Of a stretch of 22,390 nt of DNA, positions 7,740 through 14,164 are shown in pieces. Source of the stretch: a virus. The notes under the pieces were generated by a model. It was given only the letters and a program-made list of their open reading frames with translations. It did not search any database and was not told the DNA's origin. Where the stretch lies: positions 1-22,390 of IMG/VR virus record IMGVR_UViG_3300031963_001000. One strand, written 5' to 3'. Position 1 is the first letter of the stretch. Every line of letters begins with the position of its first letter. The position numbers were made by a program, and so were the translations under genes.

Positions 7740-7765
7740 CGTCAATAAACAATTTTATCTTGACG
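7740..7765. promoter_or_regulatory. Inverted repeat CGTCAA-N14-TTGACG between divergent early genes
   Basis: A 6-bp perfect inverted repeat with a 14-bp A+T-rich spacer lies in the 141-bp gap between the leftward ATPase gene and the rightward HTH gene. Each arm reads TTGACG outward, so the arms look like back-to-back -35 boxes for both directions. Good -10 boxes at 17 bp are not obvious on either side, so promoter assignment is tentative. It could equally be an operator for the adjacent HTH protein. Confidence 0.45.
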
Positions 7766-7822
7766 TGATTTTTTTTGTGTGTGATCGTGACGATGGATAA
7801 CACATGAAAAGGGGCTATAAAT

Positions 7823-8020
7823 ATGTCTGATTATTACAAGGAGGTGCTGCGAATTGCGGCAATCCTTAACTCAAGAGATTACAAAATTGTCGATGTAGTC
7901 AAGGACACCGGCCTAACATACAGCACCTTAAACCGGGTGCGCAATTACAAAAAAGGCGAGGTTGATTATCTGCCATCGCCCCGAACAATCGCTGTGCTGT
8001 CAAAATATTTTAAGGCTTAG
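7823..8020 (+). CDS. Small helix-turn-helix DNA-binding protein (Cro/repressor-like)
   Basis: The 65-residue protein is almost entirely an HTH domain. DYKIVDVVKDTGLTYSTLNRVRNYKKG (about 19-45) has the helix-turn-recognition-helix pattern of XRE/Cro-type proteins, followed by PSPRTIAVLSKYF, the usual closing helix. AAAAGGGG precedes the ATG. It is divergent from the recombination operon and 5 bp upstream of the primase gene, so it is likely to be an autoregulator of the divergent promoters. A role as replication initiator binding the repeats near 10340 is a less likely alternative. Confidence 0.75.
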   Translation: MSDYYKEVLRIAAILNSRDYKIVDVVKDTGLTYSTLNRVRNYKKGEVDYLPSPRTIAVLSKYFKA

Positions 8021-8025
8021 TCACC

Positions 8026-10335
8026 ATGCAGGACATCTGGTGGGAAGAGGGTTATTGCGTCTTTGGTTTACACGCCATCAGGGACGGGCGATGCACCTGT
8101 GATAATCCAGATTGCACCATGGCGGGTAAACATCCATGGGCGTATGGCTGGCAACATGGTCAAGTGTGGTCAGATGAACAATACGAAAACATGGTCGAGG
8201 CTGGCGCGTTCAAAACAGGTTATGGCCTCTTGGTCAAGGGGCTGCTGGTCATTGATGTTGATTATCGCAACGGCGGTATTGCATCATACGCTCGTTTAAT
8301 GGAGGACTTCCCGGAAATTTCAGGCTGCGGCTTGATCGTCAACACTGGTAGCGGTAACGGCTCGCGACACCTGTATTTTAAGATGCCAGATGGCGCTTAT
8401 GTCCAACATATAGAGAAATACCCCGGCATTGATTTTAAGACCACCGGTTACGTTGTTGGCCCCGGCTCGATGCACAAAAGCGGCAATCCTTACACGGTAT
8501 TATCTGGCTCTATACAGGATATTGACGACGCGCCAGAGCGGCTTGTACCGGCATTGTTAAAACCAGAAGTCAAGCGCGTTACCCACAACGGCCATGCTGT
8601 TGATGTTACTGACGCGCAATTGGTTGAGATGTTGTCGTTTATCGATCCTGATTGCGGGTATGACACGTGGATCAAGGTCGGCATGTCTCTGCATCATGTC
8701 AGTAGTGGCGCTGGTCTTGATATTTGGGATAAATGGTCGCGCAACGGCAAAAAATACCCCGGCCATTCCACACTATCCAGTCATTGGCAATCGTTCGGCA
8801 AGTCCAGCAATCCTGCCATGTATGGCACACTGCACCACATCGCCACAAGTGCCGGGTGGTCGGCTGCTGTTGAGTTTGTCATTCCAGACGGGCTGTTTAC
8901 CGATGACGCGTTTGACGTGCGCCAGATTGACCTGTTGCGCCCTCCGGGCTTTACGGGTGTAATATGCCGTTGGATCAACAGCCAATGCCGCCGCCCCCGT
9001 GAAACGCTGGCTGTTGCCGCATCCCTTGTGACGATTGGGAATATCATCGGCCTGCATCATATTGATGCTGTGGACGATGTTACAAGCAACCTGTTTGCGT
9101 TTTGTGTGGCAGGGGCAAGAACAGGTAAAGAGGCCATCCAGCAAGCAATGGGAAAGCTGCACAAAGCGGCTGGTATCCATCCGGCGGTGCATGGCTCCAT
9201 TAAGTCGGAGCAGGAAATTTTACGGAACCTTACGCGCCACCAATCGGCCTATTACATCATTGATGAAATCGGCATTTTTTTACAGAAAATCAAAAACGCT
9301 CAAACACGCGGCGGCGCGGCTTATCTTGAGGGTGTTATCGGCGCGTTAATGGCGGCTTACTCTAAGGCAAACGGCACTATGCTGTTGACGGGCGATATGA
9401 AAGAAGAATTACGCGCCGCCTTAATGAAAGAGCACAGGCACCTTGTTCGCCAGCTTGATGAAATACCAGCTAGTGACCACCCGCGTGTTCAAAAGATTAT
9501 CGACCGCGTGGAAAGGCAGATTAACGAATTGAATGATGGCTTAGTGAACCCGTTTTTAAGCATGGTTGGGTTTACCACGCCAGTGACCTTTGATGATGTT
9601 GTTGATTTTCAGGCGGCAACAAATGGGTTTATTGGCCGAGCACTGATTTTCAATGAGCGTGAAACCGTTCCGCGTGCTGTGATGGGTTTTAACCCGCCAT
9701 CGCTTGATGAGCATACGGCATTGCGCCTTGAGATGCTGGCGTTAGGCGGCACGATGTCCACAGCCAAACGCGATAGGATCGAGCGCGACGCGACGATTCC
9801 AATCAGTGTTGTTGACACTACCGCCGAGGCGGAAACAATGCTTAGAGAGTGCGTCACGCACTTTGAGGACATGGCCCTTGAGTTCAAGGCAACAACCGGG
9901 CTTGAAGCCCTCGCACTGGGGGCTTATGAGTTGGTTGCTAAGGTGTCGTTTATTCTTGCCGCCCCTGATGGTGTGCGAACGCTCGAGCATGTCCGGTGGG
10001 CGTTTGCTTTGGTCAAAAACGATATTGACCAGAAAGCACGGCTGGTGTCCAGTAACGACCACAGCGAGGACGACCCTGACAAGGCATTGGCCCTAAAGAT
10101 CATGTCGATTGTTGACAGTGAGGAAGGGGAGGGTGAGGGAGTTATCGTAAACCGATGCAAAAAACGCGGTAAAAACGGCGTTGGTGGCGACCGCGAGAAG
10201 GTTTTGTCTGTTCTGGCAAGGCTGGTTGATAAAGATGTTGTCACAAAAACGGTTAAGGATTACAATGATGGCTCTGGTAGGGCTGTGTGTAAAACGACTT
10301 ACTTTCTTACCAGAACTAATTACGCAATAACTTAG
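8026..10335 (+). CDS. Primase-polymerase / helicase fusion (Prim-Pol, PriCT-like, DUF3987-like)
   Basis: This 769-residue replication protein starts with a zinc-site-like CTCDNPDC (23-30) and KHP, then shows Prim-Pol motifs VIDVD (75-79, DxD), SRH (113-115) and GIDFK (135-139). A PriCT-like segment lies about 195-265 (YDTWIKVGMSLHH). The C-terminal half resembles DUF3987-type phage helicases: a modified P-loop VAGARTGKEA (361-370) and Walker B IIDEIG (411-416). The P-loop has Glu where Ser/Thr is usual; I believe this occurs in relatives. The last 90 residues look winged-helix-like. There is almost no ribosome site, so it probably depends on translation from the HTH gene 5 bp upstream. It should prime and unwind phage DNA, perhaps at the repeats just downstream. 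Confidence 0.88.
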   Translation: MQDIWWEEGYCVFGLHAIRDGRCTCDNPDCTMAGKHPWAYGWQHGQVWSDEQYENMVEAGAFKTGYGLLVKGLLVIDVDYRNGGIASYARLMEDFPEISGCGLIVNTGSGNGSRHLYFKMPDGAYVQHIEKYPGIDFKTTGYVVGPGSMHKSGNPYTVLSGSIQDIDDAPERLVPALLKPEVKRVTHNGHAVDVTDAQLVEMLSFIDPDCGYDTWIKVGMSLHHVSSGAGLDIWDKWSRNGKKYPGHSTLSSHWQSFGKSSNPAMYGTLHHIATSAGWSAAVEFVIPDGLFTDDAFDVRQIDLLRPPGFTGVICRWINSQCRRPRETLAVAASLVTIGNIIGLHHIDAVDDVTSNLFAFCVAGARTGKEAIQQAMGKLHKAAGIHPAVHGSIKSEQEILRNLTRHQSAYYIIDEIGIFLQKIKNAQTRGGAAYLEGVIGALMAAYSKANGTMLLTGDMKEELRAALMKEHRHLVRQLDEIPASDHPRVQKIIDRVERQINELNDGLVNPFLSMVGFTTPVTFDDVVDFQAATNGFIGRALIFNERETVPRAVMGFNPPSLDEHTALRLEMLALGGTMSTAKRDRIERDATIPISVVDTTAEAETMLRECVTHFEDMALEFKATTGLEALALGAYELVAKVSFILAAPDGVRTLEHVRWAFALVKNDIDQKARLVSSNDHSEDDPDKALALKIMSIVDSEEGEGEGVIVNRCKKRGKNGVGGDREKVLSVLARLVDKDVVTKTVKDYNDGSGRAVCKTTYFLTRTNYAIT

Positions 10336-10443
10336 CTGATTACGCACTTGTTACGCACTTGTTACGCAGCCTAAGCTATTGAAATATAGTCTCGTTACTC
10401 ATTACGCACCAAAAGCGCAGAATTGAGAGAAAACGAGAACAGA

Positions 10444-10455
10444 GCCTCTAGAGGC
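10444..10455. repeat. Perfect 12-bp palindrome GCCTCTAGAGGC
   Basis: The palindrome lies inside the core between the two iteron arms, followed at 10458-10469 by CCCTAAAAAGGG. Neither is followed by a T tract, so they are not clear terminators of the primase transcript. Confidence 0.5.
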
Positions 10456-10484
10456 ACCCCTAAAAAGGGCTTAATGGAAATCAC

Positions 10485-10503
10485 TCCAAATTATATATTT
10501 GGA
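10485..10503. repeat. A+T-rich hairpin in candidate origin core
   Basis: TCCAAAT (10485-10491) and ATTTGGA (10497-10503) pair around TATAT. A second overlapping pairing TTTGGA/TCCAAA (10498-10512) makes competing hairpins possible. Such A+T-rich foldable DNA suits an unwinding element. Confidence 0.45.
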
Positions 10504-10525
10504 TTTTCCAAATGATTTTCCTATT

Positions 10526-10544
10526 CTATAGTATACTACTATAG
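10526..10544. repeat. Perfect hairpin CTATAGTA-TAC-TACTATAG in origin core
   Basis: An 8-bp perfect stem with a 3-base loop, very A+T-rich, near the middle of the region between the iteron arms. Confidence 0.5.
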
Positions 10545-10705
10545 CTAAGTGTATCTAAATGCTTAGCATGTTGTTGGTTTGTTCTTTTATATATTATTAT
10601 TATATCTCTATAGCTGCGTAATGAGTAACGAGATTGTTTATCAATAAGTTAGGGTGCATAATCACTGCGTAACAAGTGCGTAATCAGTATATTGAGTGTA
10701 TCCAG

Positions 10706-10733
10706 ACCATATTGCCGACGTTGGCAATATGGT
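10706..10733. repeat. Perfect 11-bp inverted repeat (ACCATATTGCC / GGCAATATGGT)
   Basis: Two perfect 11-bp arms (10706-10716 and 10723-10733) flank the 6-base loop GACGTT. It lies 18 bp outside the right iteron arm. No T run follows, so it is not a typical terminator. It could bind a dimeric protein (operator, partition or recombination site). A 63-codon reading frame starting at a GTG (10696) crosses it, but the frame has no recognisable family. Confidence 0.55.
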
Positions 10734-10971
10734 TTCAGGCTGGTTATTTCCAAAATGGAAACACCTGCCGACCCTAAAGATGCCCTTGCCGCTTTTTCAG
10801 CCGTATTCTTGCCGTGAAAAAATTAGATTGGGGGCGTTTTTGACATCACCGAAGGCTTGGTGTTTCGGCCAAGAAAAAACACGCTAGGAATCTATTGAAA
10901 AAAGAAGTTGACATCAGCGTCATTCTTGCCTCATTTTACATGAAGAATCAGCAAAACAAGGAAAGAATAAC
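10734..10971. other. Non-coding stretch between the inverted repeat and the next gene
   Basis: No convincing gene is present. Small foldable pieces include TTTCCAAAATGGAAA near 10747 and CTTGG..CCAAG near 10856-10873. TTGACA at 10908-10913 may be a -35 box for the gene at 10972, but no clear -10 sits at 17 bp (CATTTT at 18 bp is weak). Confidence 0.4.
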
Positions 10972-11292
10972 ATGAAGAGCCAATCACTGAAAACAGCAAC
11001 CGAACAATCAGAAGAGGGCTTGCTGGTAGGGCGCGACCCCAGAACGATGACGGTTGAAGAGTTAAACGCCAATGGCCACTTTGACCGTCCCTTGCTGGAT
11101 GTGATCCGGGCGAAGTGTTTGGACTGTTGCGGACAAAATCAGGCTGAGGTTCGCCGCTGCACTGCGATTAAGTGTGACCTTTGGCCGTATCGTATGAATA
11201 AAAATCCCCTCCGCAAACGCGAATTGTCTGATGAGCAGAAACAGGCAATGGCTGACCGTATGCGCGGCTTGCGGAAAAATCAGGAAGGTTGA
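10972..11292 (+). CDS. Small cysteine-rich phage protein, putative zinc-binding
   Basis: The 106-residue protein carries a central segment RAKCLDCCGQ..RRCTAIKCDLWPYRMNKNP (about 47-79) with Cys49, 52, 53, 63 and 68. This arrangement, a short AKCLDC knot followed by a Cys pair and LWPYR..NP, is familiar to me from hypothetical proteins of many proteobacterial phages and prophages, with no assigned function. Four cysteines suggest one zinc site. The C-terminal tail is charged and helical. AAGGAAAG precedes the ATG. It is the last rightward gene before the convergent leftward cluster. Confidence 0.7.
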   Translation: MKSQSLKTATEQSEEGLLVGRDPRTMTVEELNANGHFDRPLLDVIRAKCLDCCGQNQAEVRRCTAIKCDLWPYRMNKNPLRKRELSDEQKQAMADRMRGLRKNQEG

Positions 11293-11338
11293 CTGGTGGC
11301 CAAATTCTAAACCAGTCGAATTCGACCCCTTTGGAAAT

Positions 11339-11368
11339 AAAAAAACCCGGCCTGTCTCCAGTGCCGGG
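11339..11368 (-). terminator. Intrinsic terminator of the leftward small-gene operon
   Basis: On the minus strand GCCGGG... reads as a CCCGGC/GCCGGG stem (11346-11351 with 11363-11368) followed by seven T (11345-11339). It lies 28 bp past the stop codon of the HicB-like gene, the right place to end block 3 before it runs into the convergent gene at 10972-11292. Confidence 0.8.
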
Positions 11369-11395
11369 GTGGTAGGGGTTGGTGGGGGGGGCTGC

Positions 11396-11674
11396 TTATG
11401 GCAAGCTGGCGTTATAAGCCGCAATCTCGGCGGCCTGTTCTGCTGGTATGTCAACAAGGTATGCCGCGTCATCTGTGGCCACCGGGAGGGGGATTGGTAG
11501 CTTGCGGGATAATAGATAGACAATGCGAGAATAAATCATCTGCCGTCCGTAATGAATAACGTTATCAAGATTTTTAATATGGGCGGAATAACCAGGCATC
11601 GACGGACAGGTGATGGTAAATCCCCCGTCAACCGTGTCTGGCGTCACCTCAAGGGCGTATAGATCGCTGGTCAT
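11396..11674 (-). CDS. HicB-like small protein (orphan antitoxin-type fold)
   Basis: The 92-residue protein has the pattern of the HicB partial RNase-H-like fold: LEVTPDTVDGGFTITCPSMPGYSAHIKNLDNVI (8-40), where the GGF-strand-CP-LPG motif and the following helix match. No separate DNA-binding domain is visible after it. No HicA-like toxin gene (about 60 residues with a catalytic His) is adjacent on either strand, so it looks like an orphan. It overlaps the upstream gene by ATGA and is the last gene before the terminator. The similarity is moderate, and a different function for the fold is possible. Confidence 0.5.
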   Translation of the reverse strand: MTSDLYALEVTPDTVDGGFTITCPSMPGYSAHIKNLDNVIHYGRQMIYSRIVYLLSRKLPIPLPVATDDAAYLVDIPAEQAAEIAAYNASLP

Positions 11675-12033
11675 GGTGTTGATTCCTTTTCTGTCGTATT
11701 CGCCAACGCCTGAACGATGGCGGCGTGGATTGTTTTCATCTGGTCTGGCGTCTTAACGCCATCAAGCGCCTTGATAATGTGGTCTTTCAAAAAAGACATT
11801 TGCCGTTTTGCTTTTATCCCTTCGTTGTATGACAAAATCTTGTCTGTCACAGATTGGGCATAGGTGTAATCTGTTCCAACAATTTTTAACCGATCCTTGG
11901 TAATTCTGGTGCCGTCCTCAAGACGCCATTGTGTTTTAGTTTCTCCTGTAATCTCAAGGATCAGGTAAGGCTTTGGGGCAGCCCAACGGCTGTTCTGGCT
12001 GATCGCAACCTTGTCCCCAATCTTAAAAATCAT
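11671..12033 (-). CDS. KOW/SH3-like small protein, related to its upstream neighbour
   Basis: The 120-residue protein begins MIFKIGDKVAISQ and has a beta-rich first half (to about 52, ending KDRLKIVG) like KOW/SH3 barrels that bind nucleic acid or protein. A helical second half (about 60-115) follows. The opening FKIGDKVA is shared with the upstream gene product, suggesting tandem duplication. GGGAGG lies 6 bases before the ATG. Function unknown; it overlaps both neighbours. Confidence 0.6.
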   Translation of the reverse strand: MIFKIGDKVAISQNSRWAAPKPYLILEITGETKTQWRLEDGTRITKDRLKIVGTDYTYAQSVTDKILSYNEGIKAKRQMSFLKDHIIKALDGVKTPDQMKTIHAAIVQALANTTEKESTP

Positions 12034-12220
12034 TGCCTGCCTCCCTTGCTAAAACAACGCATCTGGATGCGTCAACCTCGTAGTGTGGAAATTGCTTTGT
12101 AAATGCCAATCCATCACTTGTGTAAAAAAGATAAATGGTTTCGCCCGTAATGGTTTTTGTGTCTTCCAGGCCGATCGTGCTGGACGTTGCCACCTTGTCG
12201 CCGATCTTAAACTGTGTCAT
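12023..12220 (-). CDS. Short KOW/SH3-like protein (tandem relative)
   Basis: The 65-residue protein begins MTQFKIGDKVATSS, matching the downstream protein's opening, and then diverges. I chose ATG at 12220, with GGAGGGTGAAGGAC upstream. An in-frame GTG at 12229 forms GTGA with the upstream stop and cannot be excluded. The end overlaps the next gene by 11 bp. No membrane segment or catalytic motif. Function unknown. Confidence 0.6.
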   Translation of the reverse strand: MTQFKIGDKVATSSTIGLEDTKTITGETIYLFYTSDGLAFTKQFPHYEVDASRCVVLAREAGNDF

Positions 12221-12225
12221 GTCCT

Positions 12226-12714
12226 TCACCCTCCCGTTACAATCGCCAGAAAAATATGCCCCGCTATGAAAAGCAATATGGCCACAATCGAAAAAAGGCG
12301 TGAAGCATCAAGTTCTTGCCGCTTTTTGTAAAAGTCAACAAATCCAACGCCGAACCTAAAGTCATATTTGCAAACAAACAATTCCTTGCCGTTTTTAATG
12401 TCATCATCCTGAGGCCAGATTAAATCTTCATGGCTCACACGCGAACGTCTGCCTACATCATCAACAACAATGCTATACCGATAATTCAAGCTATCATCAC
12501 GCTTTCCAGTGTCGTAAACCAATTTATAGTCCGGTGTTTCTGACGTGATTATTTTAGGTTCTGTGTCCAATTCCGGGAATCGTCGAAAAATGTCGCCGCT
12601 GCGTTTTTCCCTTTCATATTCATACATCTTTTGATCCAAACGGCGATTGTGCCCATTTTTATCAATCCGGGTTGCCCGTGTCTCATCAAGGTGTTTTTGT
12701 CGGTTGAATTTCAT
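12226..12714 (-). CDS. Tail-anchored membrane protein, function unknown
   Basis: The 162-residue product has a strongly charged soluble part (1-138) and one hydrophobic C-terminal segment (about 140-160, LFSIVAILLFIAGHIFLAIV). It would be anchored by its tail in the inner membrane with the bulk in the cytoplasm. AAGGAGG lies about 10 bases before the ATG, a strong site. It overlaps the upstream gene by 29 bp. I do not recognise it; membrane-anchored small phage proteins are often superinfection or host-takeover factors, but that is only a possibility. Confidence 0.6.
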   Translation of the reverse strand: MKFNRQKHLDETRATRIDKNGHNRRLDQKMYEYEREKRSGDIFRRFPELDTEPKIITSETPDYKLVYDTGKRDDSLNYRYSIVVDDVGRRSRVSHEDLIWPQDDDIKNGKELFVCKYDFRFGVGFVDFYKKRQELDASRLFSIVAILLFIAGHIFLAIVTGG

Positions 12715-13156
12715 TTGCTTTAGCCTCCTTCATGGCTTGGCGTCTGGCTCGCTGTTTTTCATTGCGAGCCTCCCTGGTGGCTTCCTTGGTGCGGTGGTAT
12801 CGCTCAAGGTTTGCCTCGTTTTTTCGTTTGTTGTGTTCAAACTTCCGTAGCTGCCGCCGCATCTCTTTACGGCATTCCGGTGAGCAGGTTTTGACATTGC
12901 CCTTTACGTCAAAGCTTTTCTTGCAAACAAAACAGCTTTTAGTTTTCCTGACCTCTTTCACAATTTGGTAGCGCAACCGCTCAATACACTGCCTCGCCGT
13001 CCCGAACGCTATCACAAGCCCTTTATCATCGCGGACAGTGTATTTGCCGGGGTTTTTCATAGCGTTGGCCTTGATGTTCTTCTCCCGCCGCCGCTTGCGA
13101 ATGTCAGCCGTGCTGGTGCTGGTCACGTGTGGGTCGAATTCGTCGAGGATGCTCAT
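12686..13156 (-). CDS. Basic zinc-finger protein, putative nucleic-acid binding
   Basis: With the start at 13156 (MSILDEFDPHVTS) the protein has 156 residues. A finger CFVC (75-78) ... CSPEC (91-95) has CX2C-CX3C spacing typical of treble-clef fingers. It is followed by a very basic, helical tail (about 96-150) rich in Lys/Arg/Glu. The chosen ATG shares ATGA with the stop of the upstream gene, which supports it over the longer reading from 13195. It likely binds RNA or DNA. No specific family recognised. Confidence 0.6.
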   Translation of the reverse strand: MSILDEFDPHVTSTSTADIRKRRREKNIKANAMKNPGKYTVRDDKGLVIAFGTARQCIERLRYQIVKEVRKTKSCFVCKKSFDVKGNVKTCSPECRKEMRRQLRKFEHNKRKNEANLERYHRTKEATREARNEKQRARRQAMKEAKANEIQPTKTP

Positions 13157-13335
13157 CGCTCTAAATCCATCCATTCTGTTGGGCTGCCGCTCCACTTTTG
13201 GAGAACATCATCAAATTGGCCGATGCCGTTGCATATCAACGGTTCTCCGGCGTAATCGTAAATGGCTCTCAACCGTATTTTACGATCACGTGGCGCAGTG
13301 GCTATCGGTTGCCAGTGGCTGGTTGTGTCGGTCAT
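13153..13335 (-). CDS. Small WQPI-TAPRD phage protein (DUF551-like)
   Basis: The 60-residue product starts MTDTTSHWQPIATAPRDRKI. The WQPIxTAPRD opening followed by a short beta domain and a terminal W is typical of small proteins found in many phages and prophages, related to DUF551. Function is unknown. The start at 13335 shares ATGA with the upstream 59-codon gene; a reading from 13347 lacks such support. It is coupled by ATGA to the next gene as well. Confidence 0.65.
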   Translation of the reverse strand: MTDTTSHWQPIATAPRDRKIRLRAIYDYAGEPLICNGIGQFDDVLQKWSGSPTEWMDLER

Positions 13336-13511
13336 TTCCTTATCCATTTCCTGTTTTTAAGTTTAACTGCACGCTGTTGACGCTTGCGATTGTAGCCGAC
13401 AGCCCGGCAATCCATGCAACAATAGGCGCCTGATTTGTAGCCCTGAAACACCCGGTAGCACACCGTGCAAACCTTGCTTGATCGGGCTATCTCAATCGTT
13501 TCTGGCTGCAT
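13332..13511 (-). CDS. 59-residue zinc-ribbon-like protein (short gene)
   Basis: Reading the minus strand from ATG 13511 gives an open frame of 59 codons ending in TGA at 13332. It contains CTVC (15-18) and CCMDC (31-35), i.e. two cysteine knuckles 13 residues apart, then a very basic tail (NRKRQQRAVKLKNRKWIRK). AGGAGA lies 7 bases before the start. It overlaps the upstream HTH gene by 20 bp and the downstream gene by ATGA, so it fits the operon exactly. Probably a small nucleic-acid-binding protein. Confidence 0.7.
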   Translation of the reverse strand: MQPETIEIARSSKVCTVCYRVFQGYKSGAYCCMDCRAVGYNRKRQQRAVKLKNRKWIRK

Positions 13512-13818
13512 GACGCTTTATCTCCTGAATGATCTGGTGAATGCGTTGCTTGCTTAAACCTAGCGCTCTGCCAGCCGTTTCTAGCGAGGCATCAGGGTGA
13601 TGTCTGGTGTAATTCAGATACCGCTCAACCGGTGCCGATGGGTAAGGCTTGCGCTTGCGGTCGAGGCCTTGGCCGGATTTGTGTTTCTTGATCCACGACA
13701 TCAGGGTAGGGATTGTTATCCCATATCGTGCAGCAACGCTTTTCATGCTCTCCCGATCGTTAATGACCTTTAGCACGATATACAGGCGCTCGGCCTCTGT
13801 GTGGTGTTTGGTGGTCAT
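13492..13818 (-). CDS. Double helix-turn-helix DNA-binding regulator
   Basis: The 108-residue protein has an N-terminal HTH, SMKSVAARYGITIPTLMSWIKKHKSG (about 24-49), of the kind seen in IS3-type OrfA and other Hin/Trp-like proteins. A second HTH is ETAGRALGLSKQRIHQIIQEIKR (about 80-102). There is no transposase catalytic partner nearby, so a phage regulator is more likely than a transposon remnant. GGAGG lies 7 bases before the ATG, and the start shares ATGA with the upstream membrane protein. It is a candidate to bind the 19-bp sites near 14880-15070, which is inference from position only. Confidence 0.7.
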   Translation of the reverse strand: MTTKHHTEAERLYIVLKVINDRESMKSVAARYGITIPTLMSWIKKHKSGQGLDRKRKPYPSAPVERYLNYTRHHPDASLETAGRALGLSKQRIHQIIQEIKRHAARND

Positions 13819-13994
13819 CGCGTCGCCTCCAGCAAACAGGTTTTATAGGTCAGTGTTGTCTGCTTCTGGCACGCAGCCTGAATGTCGCTGGTGGCCGCCA
13901 CGCCAGCAACACACCAGACGATCACGGATAACAGGCACGCCATGATAATGACGCTGGCAATGCCGTTGAAGATGCGGTCGATTGTTGTTCTCAT
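13815..13994 (-). CDS. 59-residue single-span membrane protein (short gene)
   Basis: Minus-strand frame from ATG 13994 to TGA 13815. The product starts MRTTIDRIFNG and has one hydrophobic span (about 12-34, ASVIIMACLLSVIVWCVAGV), then a polar tail with two cysteines. GAGG lies about 10 bases upstream. It shares ATGA with both neighbours. Orientation is likely N-in. Function unknown; a different frame through the same DNA (to 14112) lacks this coupling and reads like a shadow. Confidence 0.65.
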   Translation of the reverse strand: MRTTIDRIFNGIASVIIMACLLSVIVWCVAGVAATSDIQAACQKQTTLTYKTCLLEATR

Positions 13995-14131
13995 TGGTCA
14001 AAATCCTCATATTCCATAAATTCTTGCAATTCTGCCATTTCCTCTTGAAATTTTTTATGCTGTTCAACGGTAACTCCGTAATATGCAGCCTGTTCTTTAA
14101 TTGCCGTGTCAAGGCGTGCTAAATTATTCAT
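13991..14131 (-). CDS. 46-residue acidic helical protein (short gene)
   Basis: From ATG 14131 an open frame of 46 codons encodes MNNLARLDTAIKEQAAYYGV and then a Glu-rich helix ending MEYEDFDQ. GGAG lies 8 bases before the ATG, and the stop shares ATGA with the next gene. The composition is that of a real acidic small protein. No family recognised. Confidence 0.6.
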   Translation of the reverse strand: MNNLARLDTAIKEQAAYYGVTVEQHKKFQEEMAELQEFMEYEDFDQ

Positions 14132-14164
14132 CGTCTCTACTCCGTTTATGGGTGGTTGTGGGTG

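Larger units (their letters stand above)
10336..10687. other. Candidate replication origin: symmetric 73-bp inverted arms with TTACGCA iterons
   Basis: Left arm 10336-10408 and right arm 10615-10687 are inverted copies, 62 of 73 positions matching by my count, around one centre (10511.5). They contain two perfect blocks (22 bp: 10336-10357 with 10666-10687; 19 bp: 10390-10408 with 10615-10633). TTACGCA occurs at 10340, 10351, 10362 and 10402, and inverted at 10615, 10666 and 10677. A variant TGCATAA sits at 10655. The 11-bp steps put sites on one DNA face. The 206-bp core is A+T-rich with small hairpins. Position right after the primase gene favours an origin; a MITE-like element with terminal inverted repeats is the alternative, but no flanking duplication is seen. 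Confidence 0.6.

Noticed and set aside
10336-10687. MITE or insertion-sequence remnant with terminal inverted repeats
   Set aside because: No flanking target duplication is visible and the internal 11-bp repeat phasing is better explained by protein-binding iterons; not fully excluded.
10696-10887. 63-codon frame starting with GTG
   Set aside because: No good ribosome site, no recognised family, and it crosses a perfect inverted repeat; kept only as a doubtful possibility.
11315-11326. Perfect palindrome GTCGAATTCGAC
   Set aside because: A 12-bp palindrome alone between convergent genes, with no partner copy of the full element; too little to assign a role.
11062-11523. 153-codon minus-strand frame
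   Set aside because: It runs across the terminator and antisense to the cysteine-rich gene, with Pro/Thr low-complexity; a shadow.
13492-13818. IS3-type transposase OrfA remnant
   Set aside because: Only the HTH resembles OrfA; a second HTH follows, no OrfB or terminal inverted repeats are seen, and the gene fits a phage operon by ATGA overlap.
13843-14112. 89-codon minus-strand frame rich in Arg/His/Asn
   Set aside because: The same DNA is better explained by two ATGA-coupled short genes with clear ribosome sites and sensible products.
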